64,000 bases of DNA. It comes from Xanthomarina sp. F1114 (GTDB lineage Bacteria > Bacteroidota > Bacteroidia > Flavobacteriales > Flavobacteriaceae). The notes under the pieces are model-generated. The model was not told where the DNA came from. It saw nothing but the letters and a program-made list of their open reading frames with translations, and made no database searches. The DNA lies in contig NZ_JAPMLL010000002.1 in assembly GCF_026410255.1 (NCBI RefSeq), positions 186,001 to 250,000 on the forward strand. The letters are read 5' to 3'. This document shows positions 26,530 through 37,200 of this stretch, one piece after another. Numbering within the stretch: position 1 is the stretch's first letter; each line of letters opens with the position of its first letter. The translations under genes and the position numbers were made by a program.

Positions 26530-26559
26530 CAAAGATACTTTGAAAAGTTAATTCTACAA
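26530..26559 (-). promoter_or_regulatory. Promoter of the cyoE-coxIII operon, inside the remB 3' end
   Basis: On the minus strand TTG (26559-26557), a 19-base spacer, then TATCTTTG (26537-26530) match both halves of the flavobacterial consensus. The -33 half overlaps the last codons of remB, so the oxidase genes have their own promoter. Confidence 0.65.
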
Positions 26560-28674
26560 ATCAAAATACCAATTAAATAGATCCGTTCTAATTCCTAGAT
26601 TAAACCAAACTGTATTACTATTCATTGTGCTGAGAGTTTGGGCTTCCGGGTTAAAATCTCTAAAAGTAACATCTGTAAAAATCTTTAGATTAGTCGCTGG
26701 ATTTATAACATAACCTGCTTGTAAGTTAAAGAAGAAGGTGTTTGTTTTATTTCCTTGCCCAACTACTATCCCGGTATCATAAGGTCTTTCATTATAGTTT
26801 CTATAAATATCTTCTCCATAACTATAGTTATCTGTACCATCATTAAAGTCAAAACCTCGAGTACCAAAAACCATTTTTGCATTTCCAAACCAGCGTTTAT
26901 AGTGATAACGACCAATTAAAACAAACTCACTAAAATTAGCGCCCCACAAATGTGCCATAGACTGATTGCTATGTCCATAATTTAATACCACTGTGTTGTG
27001 CGAATAGGTATAAGGTCTAACCCGGTTGTATTCTGTTTGTAACAGTAAGTTTTTTACTTTGAAAGCATCGTAATATTTAAACCCTAATTGATATCCAAAT
27101 TTATTCTTCCAACTTTTTTCTCCTCCTGTTATATGACTTAATGAAAATTCGTCTAAAATAAACTGACCGTAGACATTCATATTATCGTTTATCTTAAACT
27201 TCCCAGACATTCCAAGAAGCGCATTTCCGGCACCTTGACCGGTTTCAAATTCAATAGCTCTAAAAAAGATAATGGGATTTAAATAGTTTATATCAAACCC
27301 TCTATTATTAGCATTATTCCAGATTACCGATTCAAAAAGTCCAATATTTAATCTTTTGGAGACATTCCAACTTAAAAAATGAGTAGCCATATATTTTGGC
27401 ATATAAGCACCATCTACTTTTACTTCTGGTCTTACATCTCTTAACCACATCCAGGTACTAGTATATTTTATTTTCCAAAAAGTGGCGTTTAATTTTAAAA
27501 ACGGATGTGGTGTAGCCACATCGCTAATAAACAAAGAGCGATATCCATCTCCAATAAAGTTTTTCCCATGCCCGAACTGAAGGTTTAAAAACTTAAATGG
27601 CGTATAAGATAAATATGCTTCGGCTACAGGGTAATCGTAACCTCCGTCTTTAAAAGCTTTTGCTATTCCACGCCCAGGAATTATAGCTGCTTCATCTGCT
27701 GCTTTTATAGATTCGGCATATTCATTATAATATTGTGCAAAACGTCCTTGACTTTCAAAAAATGAAGTATAAAAACTAAATTTGTCACCAAAACCACCTT
27801 GAATATTAATTCCTCTGGTGTTATTGTAGGTGTTCGAGAAATCGGCTTCGGTGTCTTTACCAACTTCAAAATCGAAAATAGGATCAATAGTAAACCAATA
27901 ATCCTTCCCTTCCACTCTAACTAATCTTTCATTCCAGAGTTTTCTTCCAGCAAATGTGTGACTGGTTCTTGCTAATGTGTCAATTTCCGCTTGAAAATCG
28001 TAATAAGGTGATACATCTTCATACATATAAGGTTTAGATGCTGTATGACTATTTGTTCCTACCAAATTAATGCTTCTATCAAATTTGGCATAATTACTAT
28101 GTGTAAACGGAATATTTAATTGACTGTTATATTCTTTATTGGAAAACGGCACCAATTTGGTGTTTACACTATCATATTCCTTTTTGGCAGCATTTTCCAA
28201 CTCAGATAGTTCTTTATCGTAATCAGGAGCTTCATCTTTGGCCAAGTCTTTAGTTGCAACAGCTTGATCTAACAAAGGTATTTTTATTTCTATGGAATAT
28301 TGTTTAAAAGTTGGTTTTCCGTTGTAAGTACCAGGCTGAATTTTTGGGAAATCTCCAAAAACTCGTTTAGCTTCATTTTTAAGAGCTTGATACGTAGCAT
28401 CTACATAAATAACACGAAAAACTCCTTCTTTATCAACTTCAAAGAGGACCACTACATCACCTTTATAATTCTCATCGATAACGTCTTGAGGAACTTGATA
28501 ATTATTAAAGACAAGATTAAAAACTTGATTATCAAAACACTTTTGTAAAAGTTCTACATTCACATTTTCACATTCAGAAAAAACAGGAGGTTTTTCATAT
28601 AAAAACTTGTTTTGAGCGTAACTATATATTTGAAAAAACAGAAAAACAAGTACGAAGAACTTCTTCATATTCAT
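26554..28674 (-). CDS. remB: Gliding motility protein RemB, TonB-C-like module plus outer membrane barrel
   Basis: A 706-residue outer membrane protein related to RemB, which is needed for normal gliding in Flavobacterium johnsoniae. After a signal peptide (1-20) residues about 28-135 resemble the TonB C-terminal module of the two following tonB genes: PPVFSECE with Cys35 and Cys46, then VVVLFEVDKEG, EAKRVFGDFPKIQPG and GKPTFKQYSIEIKIPL. From about 170 onward it is a beta-barrel of the capsule-assembly/porin type (FNDGTDNYSYGED, ending NLGIRTDLFNWYFDL). The barrel ends in FDL. MKK at residue 3 is an alternative start. It is probably the last gene of the run starting upstream at tonB. Confidence 0.85.
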   Translation of the reverse strand: MNMKKFFVLVFLFFQIYSYAQNKFLYEKPPVFSECENVNVELLQKCFDNQVFNLVFNNYQVPQDVIDENYKGDVVVLFEVDKEGVFRVIYVDATYQALKNEAKRVFGDFPKIQPGTYNGKPTFKQYSIEIKIPLLDQAVATKDLAKDEAPDYDKELSELENAAKKEYDSVNTKLVPFSNKEYNSQLNIPFTHSNYAKFDRSINLVGTNSHTASKPYMYEDVSPYYDFQAEIDTLARTSHTFAGRKLWNERLVRVEGKDYWFTIDPIFDFEVGKDTEADFSNTYNNTRGINIQGGFGDKFSFYTSFFESQGRFAQYYNEYAESIKAADEAAIIPGRGIAKAFKDGGYDYPVAEAYLSYTPFKFLNLQFGHGKNFIGDGYRSLFISDVATPHPFLKLNATFWKIKYTSTWMWLRDVRPEVKVDGAYMPKYMATHFLSWNVSKRLNIGLFESVIWNNANNRGFDINYLNPIIFFRAIEFETGQGAGNALLGMSGKFKINDNMNVYGQFILDEFSLSHITGGEKSWKNKFGYQLGFKYYDAFKVKNLLLQTEYNRVRPYTYSHNTVVLNYGHSNQSMAHLWGANFSEFVLIGRYHYKRWFGNAKMVFGTRGFDFNDGTDNYSYGEDIYRNYNERPYDTGIVVGQGNKTNTFFFNLQAGYVINPATNLKIFTDVTFRDFNPEAQTLSTMNSNTVWFNLGIRTDLFNWYFDL

Positions 28675-28782
28675 AGGTGGGATTATTTTGCGTTGAAAGA
28701 TACTATTTTTTTAATAATGTAAAAGCGAAAAAAACCGTTAACAAAGATGCTAACAGCTTTTAGTATTAAAAATATTTAAACT

Positions 28783-29568
28783 TTAATTTATAATGTGAAA
28801 TTTTATAGGCAATCCATAAAGTACTTCTACATTTTTATCTTTTTGTTTTGCAGGAGTCATCTGTGGTAGCTTCTCTAAAACCCTTTCCGATTCCTTGTCT
28901 AATTGAATATGCTTAGAACTTGTTTTAATATTGGTTATATGTCCGGTTGCATCAATTTTAAAAGTGACATAAATTTTTTGATCGCCTACCAATCCTAAAT
29001 CACCAGCAATATTTGTGTTGAATTTTTTCTGAATATGTCTAGCAATTTTTTCAGACATACATTCTCTTCTTGCTTCATTAGATGTCGCCTCTTCACAGCC
29101 TGGAAAAATTGGAACCTGTTCTACAGCCATGATATTCATTAACGGAACATCTTCGGGTACGTTAGTTACATTTATTGACCCTGGATCTAAAGGTGGTTCA
29201 CTAATTGTTGGTTCTGTAACAACATCAGGTGTTTCAAAGACTACATCGTCGTCGCTGATTGTAGGATTATTAAAAACCACTGGCTGCTTTTTCTTTTTCT
29301 CAACCTTGGCTGGCTCTTCATAAATTCTAATGGGCACATTATATGCATACAGTTCGTCTACTGGCAGTTCGGGTAAGCTTGGAATAGTAACTTCTGACGA
29401 TTGAAAGGAAGTTTCTAATAAAAAATAACTAATAAGCAAACACACAATTAAACCCACCTGAAAGTAAACTGTTGAATTTAATTTAAGATTTGCATCGTGC
29501 TTTTGAGACTTTAATGGTTTTTGCTTATTTTCCTGAACAACATCGGGATGTTTCTTTGAGATTTTCAT
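28783..29568 (-). CDS. Energy transducer TonB (261 aa)
   Basis: Couples the proton motive force to outer membrane receptors. There is one N-terminal transmembrane helix (about 32-50), then a proline- and acid-rich periplasmic linker (VTEPTISEPPLDPGSINVT) and a TonB C-terminal domain (about 175-260) ending LYGLPIKFHIIN. Just before it lies VPIFPGCEEATSNEARREC, whose two cysteines could form a disulfide. It is separated from the other tonB by a terminator, so the paralogues may be expressed separately. No TonB box partner or ExbB/ExbD gene is in the window. Confidence 0.92.
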   Translation of the reverse strand: MKISKKHPDVVQENKQKPLKSQKHDANLKLNSTVYFQVGLIVCLLISYFLLETSFQSSEVTIPSLPELPVDELYAYNVPIRIYEEPAKVEKKKKQPVVFNNPTISDDDVVFETPDVVTEPTISEPPLDPGSINVTNVPEDVPLMNIMAVEQVPIFPGCEEATSNEARRECMSEKIARHIQKKFNTNIAGDLGLVGDQKIYVTFKIDATGHITNIKTSSKHIQLDKESERVLEKLPQMTPAKQKDKNVEVLYGLPIKFHIIN

Positions 29569-29625
29569 AATAATTAAGTTTAAATGTTAATATTATGTCA
29601 AAATATCAATAAACGTACCAAAAAG

Positions 29626-29672
29626 AAAAATCCCGTTAATTCCGAAGGATACGGAATGTTAACGGGATTTTT
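29626..29672 (-). terminator. Terminator between the two tonB genes
   Basis: A 14-bp stem (29626-29639 with 29659-29672, core TCCCGTTAA) capped by a second 5-bp stem (29640-29644 with 29652-29656), with A/T tracts on both sides. Confidence 0.88.
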
Positions 29673-29693
29673 ATATAGTTAAAACTATTAGTT

Positions 29694-30413
29694 TTAGTCT
29701 TGTACTTGGAATTTAATAGGTAAGTAGTATGGAACTCTCACTGCTTTACCACGTTGTTTTCCAGGTTTCATTTTAGGCAATAAGCTTACTACACGAATAG
29801 CTTCTTTTTCTAATCTTGGGTGTGGTGCTCTTGCTTTAATATCTACAATTTCACCAGTTTTATCAATTTTAAAGAATACGCTAATTTTCTGAATACCACT
29901 TAAGCCTAATTCTCCAGCTAAATCTGTATTAAACTTTCTTGCAATAAACTTGCTCATCTGCTCGTTCATACAAGCTTTTTTATCTTCGTTATTTCCTTTT
30001 TCACAACCAGGAAACACAGGAACGTTTTCAATTACTGCAAAAGGAACTTCAATATCTTCTTCAACTTCTTCTACAAACACTTCTTCTACCTCAACAATTT
30101 CTTCTTCTTGACTTGTTTCAGTCGATTCGATAACTGTTTCTTCCACTTCCACTTCATCTTCTACAACTTCAATTACTTCTGGAGCAGCAGGTGGTGGTGG
30201 CGGTGGTGGTGGTGTTTGTAATTGTTCTGTAATTGGAATTTCTTCATCCATTTCCTCATCCAAATTCAACATTCCAATGTCTATAGCTTCCTTATCATAA
30301 GTCTTGTAATTAATAGCTGTATATGTTACAAATAACATTAACGCCAATCCGACTGCGAAGAAAAGCGAGCTATTTCGACCTACATTTGATTTAGGATTTT
30401 TCTTTTGTTCCAT
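29694..30413 (-). CDS. Energy transducer TonB (239 aa)
   Basis: A second TonB with a transmembrane helix at about 15-33, eight consecutive prolines at about 67-74, a strongly acidic linker (EVIEVVEDEVEVEETVIES), and the module VPVFPGCEKGNNEDKKAC followed by the TonB C-terminal domain (VFFKIDKTGEIVDIKARAPH, ending YYLPIKFQVQD). It closely matches the neighbouring tonB from the FPGCE motif to the end. It lies 60 bases downstream of the VanZ-like gene and ends at a strong terminator. Confidence 0.93.
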   Translation of the reverse strand: MEQKKNPKSNVGRNSSLFFAVGLALMLFVTYTAINYKTYDKEAIDIGMLNLDEEMDEEIPITEQLQTPPPPPPPPAAPEVIEVVEDEVEVEETVIESTETSQEEEIVEVEEVFVEEVEEDIEVPFAVIENVPVFPGCEKGNNEDKKACMNEQMSKFIARKFNTDLAGELGLSGIQKISVFFKIDKTGEIVDIKARAPHPRLEKEAIRVVSLLPKMKPGKQRGKAVRVPYYLPIKFQVQD

Positions 30414-30473
30414 GATTTTTAATTTTCCTGAATGCTAAAATAACCATTTATTTGGCAATAATGCAAACGATTA

Positions 30474-30857
30474 TTATTTTTTAACGTCTAATTTGATTTT
30501 ACTATTCAATATAACAGCAGCAAATAAAACACCTAGAACGTTTGCTACAATATCTAACAAATCGAAACTTCTAGATGTGGTTGCTAACCATTGTAGGACC
30601 TCAATAATTATACCAAAAACAATTGCAATTACAACCGTTCTATAAATACCTTTTATTTTATCGTACTTAAATCTGAAATAAAAAGCATTAAACCAAAGCA
30701 AAGTAAATAATGCATAAGCCATAAAATGAAAAATTTTATCGCTATAAGACGGAACTATATCTTCTACTGATTCTAAGTCAAGTCTAACTAAACTTACCAC
30801 TAGAAGTGCTATGGCATAAGAAATGGCAATTAATAAGGCTCTTTTTTTAAGCACCAA
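30474..30857 (-). CDS. VanZ family membrane protein
   Basis: A 127-residue four-helix membrane protein. The VanZ signature is visible in VPSYSDKIFHFMAYALFTLLWF and in EVLQWLATTSRSFDLLDIVANVLGVL. VanZ itself gives low-level teicoplanin resistance, but most small members, like this one, have no known role. Its start overlaps the end of gcvH by 11 bases, so it is translated from the same message. Confidence 0.92.
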   Translation of the reverse strand: MVLKKRALLIAISYAIALLVVSLVRLDLESVEDIVPSYSDKIFHFMAYALFTLLWFNAFYFRFKYDKIKGIYRTVVIAIVFGIIIEVLQWLATTSRSFDLLDIVANVLGVLFAAVILNSKIKLDVKK

Positions 30858-31227
30858 TCAATTCCTTATAGGCATCTGCCGACATTAAATCTTCTACTTG
30901 TGATAAGTCTGAACATTTAACTTTAATCATCCAACCTTCTTCGTAGGGATCGCTATTTACTTTTTCTGGTTCGTCTTCAAGTGTTTCATTAAACTCAATA
31001 ATTTCTCCAGAAAGCGGTAAAATTAAATCTGAAACTGTTTTCACAGCTTCAACAGTACCAAAAATTTCATCGGCTTCAAGAGTCTCGTCTAAAGTTTCAA
31101 CTTCGACATATACGATATCTCCTAGCTCGCTCTGTGCAAAATCTGTGATTCCAATAGTGGCTACATCGCCATCCATTTTTACCCATTCATGATCTTTGGT
31201 GTACTTCAAATTTGATGGAATATTCAT
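30847..31227 (-). CDS. gcvH: Glycine cleavage system H protein
   Basis: Lipoyl carrier that shuttles the aminomethyl group between P, T and L proteins during glycine oxidation. The 126 residues start MNIPSNLKYTKDHEWVK and include the lipoylation lysine in GTVEAVKTVSDL and the EDEPEKVNSDPYEEGWMIKV segment. An upstream ATG at 31251 would add eight residues but lies in the -7 box described separately, so the ATG at 31227 is used. No other gcv genes are present here. It lies 61 bases after sprA. Confidence 0.95.
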   Translation of the reverse strand: MNIPSNLKYTKDHEWVKMDGDVATIGITDFAQSELGDIVYVEVETLDETLEADEIFGTVEAVKTVSDLILPLSGEIIEFNETLEDEPEKVNSDPYEEGWMIKVKCSDLSQVEDLMSADAYKELIGA

Positions 31228-31248
31228 TTCTAAGTGTATTTGTTTTCG

Positions 31249-31278
31249 CAAATGTATTTATTCAATTGGTAATATCAA
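31249..31278 (-). promoter_or_regulatory. Promoter of gcvH-vanZ-tonB
   Basis: On the minus strand TTG (31278-31276), a 19-base spacer and TACATTTG (31256-31249) match the flavobacterial consensus completely. The start site would lie near 31244, giving a leader of under 20 bases before ATG 31227. Confidence 0.65.
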
Positions 31279-31288
31279 ATAGATTTAA

Positions 31289-34200
31289 CTAATTCCCGAA
31301 ATTATATCTTAAAGTTATCCCAGAACGAATGGTTGTTTGTGGATATGCCGTGGAAATAGCATATTCAGAAAACATATAATCGAAATAAAAGATTCCAGTT
31401 AAGTTTTTACTAAAAGAATAATCGGCTGTAAGTTTTCCAGACCAAACTGTTTGCCCAGATGTAATTTGATTATTTAATACGTCTAAATATCTAATAATAG
31501 TTTCGTTTCGTCTATAAGATAAATCTGCTTTGAAATTTAAATCGCTCACAATTCGTTTAGTTGGACCGGCCAATTTCGATTTTATCCTAACATCTTTAAT
31601 TCTATAACCCAAACCAATAATATACTCATTCCCTTGAATTTCTGTCATTAGGTTATTATCAAAACTTAAAGAAAGCAATCTGTCTTTTTTAATTTCAGCA
31701 AGTATTTTCACCGAATTCTTCATTTCCATATCAATACGCACTAACGGACTAAACATCTCGGTTAAGTTAATATTGCTATAAAGGGTTTCGCTTTTAAAGT
31801 TTCCTCCTTGGTCTAAAGCTTCAGGCTCTAACGGATCGTAATCTAAATTAGATCTGAATTGGTTAATAGTATAAGAAGCGCGATAACCATGAAGTAAAGA
31901 AAAACGTTTAAAGCGCTGCTTAAACCATTTCAGGTTCATTAATCCTGTATATTTTATATCCCAATTTGGAACAGGAAAACTTTTTATAGCAGAAAGCGAA
32001 ATACCTCCGGCGTCTTTTCCTGAGTAAGCAGACAGGAATGATGGCAATAATACAGATTGACTGTTTTTACCAAACCCAACAGGATAACCTTCTGCATCTA
32101 CCGGGAAACTGGAGGTTCCGTAATGAGATTCTGCCAATCTATTAGCTATTTGTAGTCTATTACTTCTAAAATCGTCGAATGAAGCCGACTGAGTTTCGTC
32201 ACTTTTACGAAAAGCTGTACTAATAAGAACAGTAGAAATACTATAGTTACCAAAAGAATTTGGCGTTAAAGACTCGTATTCCAAACCATTACCATAATCG
32301 TTAATTCTATAATTTTCTGTATAGTTTTCTGAAAGAATTCTATTCCCTACTAAGTCAATTTTAAAATCTTTAAACGGCTCTAAATTGGCTGAGTAATCTA
32401 ATTGTTTTGTTTTTACTGCTGTGTACTGTTCGTTAAAGTCTGGATATAAGGTTAACCATCCGTTTTTGGCCGCTAGATGTCTCACATCGCTCTGACTACC
32501 AAAAGTAAAGCCAACTGTAGGCTTAAAGGTTCCTATAAAACCAGGAGTTCTTAAATATCCTGGCAAATATGTTCCATTAATTTCAGAATAATTTAACTGA
32601 GCTCTTTTTAAACTTGTAATAATATCTATTCCCACATTAGCCAATTTCTGACCACCGTTTTTAGCCTTAGCAGGCTTAGCCTTATTGTCTTTATCATTGT
32701 CTGAAACCGCTCCTGGCCTAGTGGATGGCGGAGCAGATCTTCTTACAGTTTTCTTTTTAAGCCCTAAATAATTATAGAACTTATTCATGTTTAAAGTGGT
32801 ATTAATATTATGCCTATTCGCATTAGAAACTGTATTTCCTAAGTCGTAAGTCTGCCCATCTACATCTAGGTTTCCAAATAAATCTGATCCTTTTTGCCAT
32901 TGGAAATCGCCACTATAAGAATACGTAGCATCTACAAAACTAAAGGTTGGAATTTTATTTAGAGGAATATCATAATTAACTGTAAGTTGCTGGAACTGTC
33001 TATTTGGATCTCCAAAATCGAAAAAGCCATCCCAAACATCTAAGCTTGGATCTTGCTCGCCATTGATAATATTATCTTTAAAATAGTTTCTTACAATATT
33101 ATTATTTGAAGCCGTTAAGTTTACTTGAAGCGATTTAGATAAGTTGTAATTAATTGTGTATTGATAATCGAAAGTATAGTTTCTTCTATAAAATTCGTCC
33201 AAACCAATATTATTACCGGTTAACTCTATTTCTCTAAATTTTTGCTGATTAAACTGACGATTAATATTGGTGTTAACCGTGAAGTTTGAAGGCAAAGGGC
33301 TAAAGTTAAAATCTTTAAGCAGTTTCCAATATTCTCCGGTAAATAAAGAGTCTTTTTTCTTAAATGGTTCTATAGAAACAGGCATAAAATTATACGCATA
33401 ATTAACTCCTGCCCTTACAGTTTGGTCTATAGAATTTTCAATTTCAAAATCTCTGTGCTTTATTTTATTATAGGAATAATTAAACGTTAAATTTTCTACA
33501 TCGTAAAAACGAGGTTTAGACTCGTTAGTTTTAATTTTTCTAACCCCAATAAAGTTAATACTTCTACGTTTTGTGAAATTTTGTGATTGTTCTAAAATTT
33601 CATCTTTCTCATCGTTTGAAGTTGCAGCATCTAATCTAGATTCTAAGGTTAAATCTTTATAGTACTGATCGTATTTAGGAGTAATCATTTCTTCACCTTG
33701 ACCATAATTAAATGGAAGTTGAATTCCCCATCTTTGAGGAAGTAATTGACCAATATTTACATTGGTAACCACGTCATATTGCTCTACATCTTCTCTACTT
33801 CTTTGGTTTGGACCTTGTTCTATTGATCCAAATCCTGAAGTGCTTTTTCTTCCTGTAGCACTTACATTTGCAAAATCTGCAAAATTGGTATCCATTGTAA
33901 CAACAGCTGCCCATCCACCTTCGTTATCCATATCAGACAAACGTAACTCGTTAAACCACAATTCACCACATTTATCGATTCCAGACGAGTTTTTAACCCC
34001 CACCATCAAGGTTCTAATATCTCCAAAGTTAGGATTCCCAATAATACCAACACGTTCTTGTCCTAATACATAAGGCGAATATTCTGGAACGGGGTTTTCG
34101 CTTAAAGCGTCGTCAATAACATCGTAGAACGTTGGTGTAGGATTAGCCAGAGTTCCGTTGCTAATACCTTTAGATTTTATATCTTGAAGTAAGTCTAGCG

Positions 34201-37200
34201 CTAAATTAATTTCATTTTCTGTTGGCCACAGCAACTCTCTAGTGGTACCTTCGCTTACTTTTAATGGCACTTCTATTTGATAGTAGTTTTGGGTTAAGTC
34301 GTTACCCATTCTAATAAAACCTACTAAATCTTCATCGTTTAAACCAGGAATTTCACCTTCTTGGGCATGTATAAACATTCTTAGACGTTTATACTGACGC
34401 ATATCTACATTAATATTTTTATAAACAGCTCTAGCATCGTGAGATTCTAAATCGCATACGTTTAAAACCAACGATTGTTCATTTTGACGAATAACTGTGT
34501 TATTATTATAAAATTCTTCAGGTTCTACTCCTGGAGGAGAGATGTAAATTCCATCGTTTTCTATGGTTCCAATAACGCCCACAGAAAATTCTGTAGCGTC
34601 TAAAGCCGGATCTCCCATATCTTCGTCTAAAGTTAGATTATATCTTCTCCAATCACTTCGTACTAAATCTAAGGTACCAAACCTAAAAACTGTTTTTTCT
34701 GAAAATTCCTTTAAATACATTCTTGAAAAACGAATTGATCTCAAATCTGATATACCTCCAATAGCATTTGTATAATCTGAAACTGGCACTCTAAATTGTA
34801 TCCATCTTGGCGTAACCGTTTGTCCGTTAGGCAATGTTCTAACTTGATCTTGCTTAATATCAACAATATATGGGTTGTTAATATTTAAGCTACTTGGAGT
34901 CAAGTTTAATTCGTATTCGTAATAACTATCTATAGTATTCATAGTATTATCACGATTAATATCTTCTACATCTGGTTGCGTTGTAGAACCTCTATTTGTA
35001 TCTGAAAACTCGTCTGGAGAATTCCCTTCCACTCCATTATAATACTTGTAACGATCAAAAATATCTCCTTCTGTATTTAAAAAATATTTATAGTTGTCGT
35101 TTGAAGGATCGTCTAAGGATGCAAAATCTGGAAAAGCTATTCTTTCTTCGGCATCGTTATACCCATCGTAACCCACATCTTGATTAGCACGTTCTTGTCC
35201 TGTAGTATCAAAGGCATAAATTAAAGATTGATTTTGAGGATAAACTGTTCCCCACGAGTCTGAAACTGGTAATACTCCAATAACATTTCCATCTGCAGGA
35301 AGGCCGTTTTCGTATAATTTTCTTCCATCTTTTACAACGTCTTCAGAGATATTTCCTAAGTTAAAAATTAACTTTCCACCAGGATTGGCGGTGTTATCTT
35401 GAAATGGATCTTGTAACCAAAACTCAATATATTCTACGTTCGCTTGTTCAAAATCTGTAGAAGTTAAGGCTCTGGTAATTCCTGCCCAGCTACTTTGCGG
35501 ATCTAATAACGTGTTACTATTAATATCTACATCTGTAGTTTGGAAGTTATATGGTCCTCTTTCTTCTGGGTAGTAAGCTAAATCTAAGGTATTAACTACT
35601 GTTGTTTGTCCTTGTGCTACATCTTGGTTTGGAAATAATTCTTGAATAAATACGCGACTGGTGTATAGGTCTGAAATATCGTCGTCTGTAATACCATTCG
35701 GGCTTCTACTTCCATAAAATATGGGATCGATATTGTACCAGTTTAACATGGCTCTATTATAACCTTGTTCTATGCCATTAACATTATCGTTATTTCCATT
35801 AATACCATGAGGCCTACTCGATAAGAACCATGATTGAGGAGATTTTAAATCGATTGAATTCTGCGAACCTTCAAAATCGTCCACATAAGAAGTGGCCTCC
35901 CCGTTGAACTCGGTTCCTTTAGGCGAACCTGGAGTTAAATAAGCAAATTCTCCTCTAACTGAAAGATTAGATGGCACATCTGTATCTATATTTGGTAATT
36001 TGTTAACCAATCTGGTAAAAAATGGGACTTCGGTAGAATAGTTTCCATTAAATCCAAAGATATGATTATTAATAGGCTCTTGATTGTAGCTAGCTTTTTG
36101 GGTGATTGGTCTTTCATTTAAATGAAGCCATGTAGCACCAATAACAAAGTTTTCGTTAAATTGATGATCGACATTAAACCCAGTAAAACGTTTGGTTTGT
36201 TGTCCGAAAACAGCATTGTTTTCTGTGGTAACTTGAATTGGAGTATTAGATGCTTTTAAAGCTTCGTCCAAAATCTGAACCGTACCTTGCATATAATTTA
36301 CGGTATAGTCAATACCTTCTACTAACATTCTACCTCCGGCAGTTACTTTTACAGAACCTCTGGGCACGTTAAAGGCTCCAATAGGAATACCATCTCCTCC
36401 CGAGGATTTATAGCGTCCTTTAATTTTAAATTTATTTTTATCCGATGCTTCTAAGGCAGCTGTTTTAGTTTTCTTATAGAGAACATCGTACACGTATTTA
36501 GCCTGGTTATCGTTATATGTTAAGTCGTTATTATAATCCTCTCCTCCAAGTGCAAGTTTATCAAACAGGTATTTTCCAAAAGGTTCAGCTTTTGTAAATA
36601 TTATTTTTCCATTTTCTGGAATAACTGTTATTCCCGGAACAAAATCGAAAAATCCATCTCCATTTTTTTGTGGATCTCCATTAAAGTTTAACCTATCTAA
36701 ATTAAACAAGTTTAATAATGTTGTGTTTTCAATTAAATCTTCAGGAGGTGTGCTTGATGTTATTGGGTTTCCATTAATATCAACTCCAAAAGAACCTCCT
36801 CCAACTGGAGAAATAAAGTTTAATGGGGATGCTTCGTTATAAAAAATATTTAATTTAAAATCTTCCTGACTTAATTGATAGGCTCCAGTATTATAGATGT
36901 TTTTCATCATTAAGTCCCAAATTGGCTGATTGACATTTGTAATGGGACTTTTTAATAATTTCAGAATTAAAGTATTGTTAGTTACTGTAGTAATACCACT
37001 TGGATCTGTTTCAACTCCTGTAGCATCTAATCCGTCGTTTGCAAACTCACCTACTTGATACACGTTACCTCCAACGGTATATTGAAAGGCAACTGCTAAA
37101 ACCTCATCGTTATTTAATCTTTGGTTTAACGAGATATATCCAAGTTGCTGGTTTAAGTTGTACTCCTGACCTTCTTGTAGTTTTCTAGCATTTTCAAGCT

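Noticed and set aside
26491-26532. First 14 residues of the longest heme O synthase frame
   Set aside because: The TTG start at 26532 is part of a consensus -7 promoter element.
33762-34073. 103-residue frame opposite sprA
   Set aside because: Antisense shadow; sprA is continuous and family-length across it.
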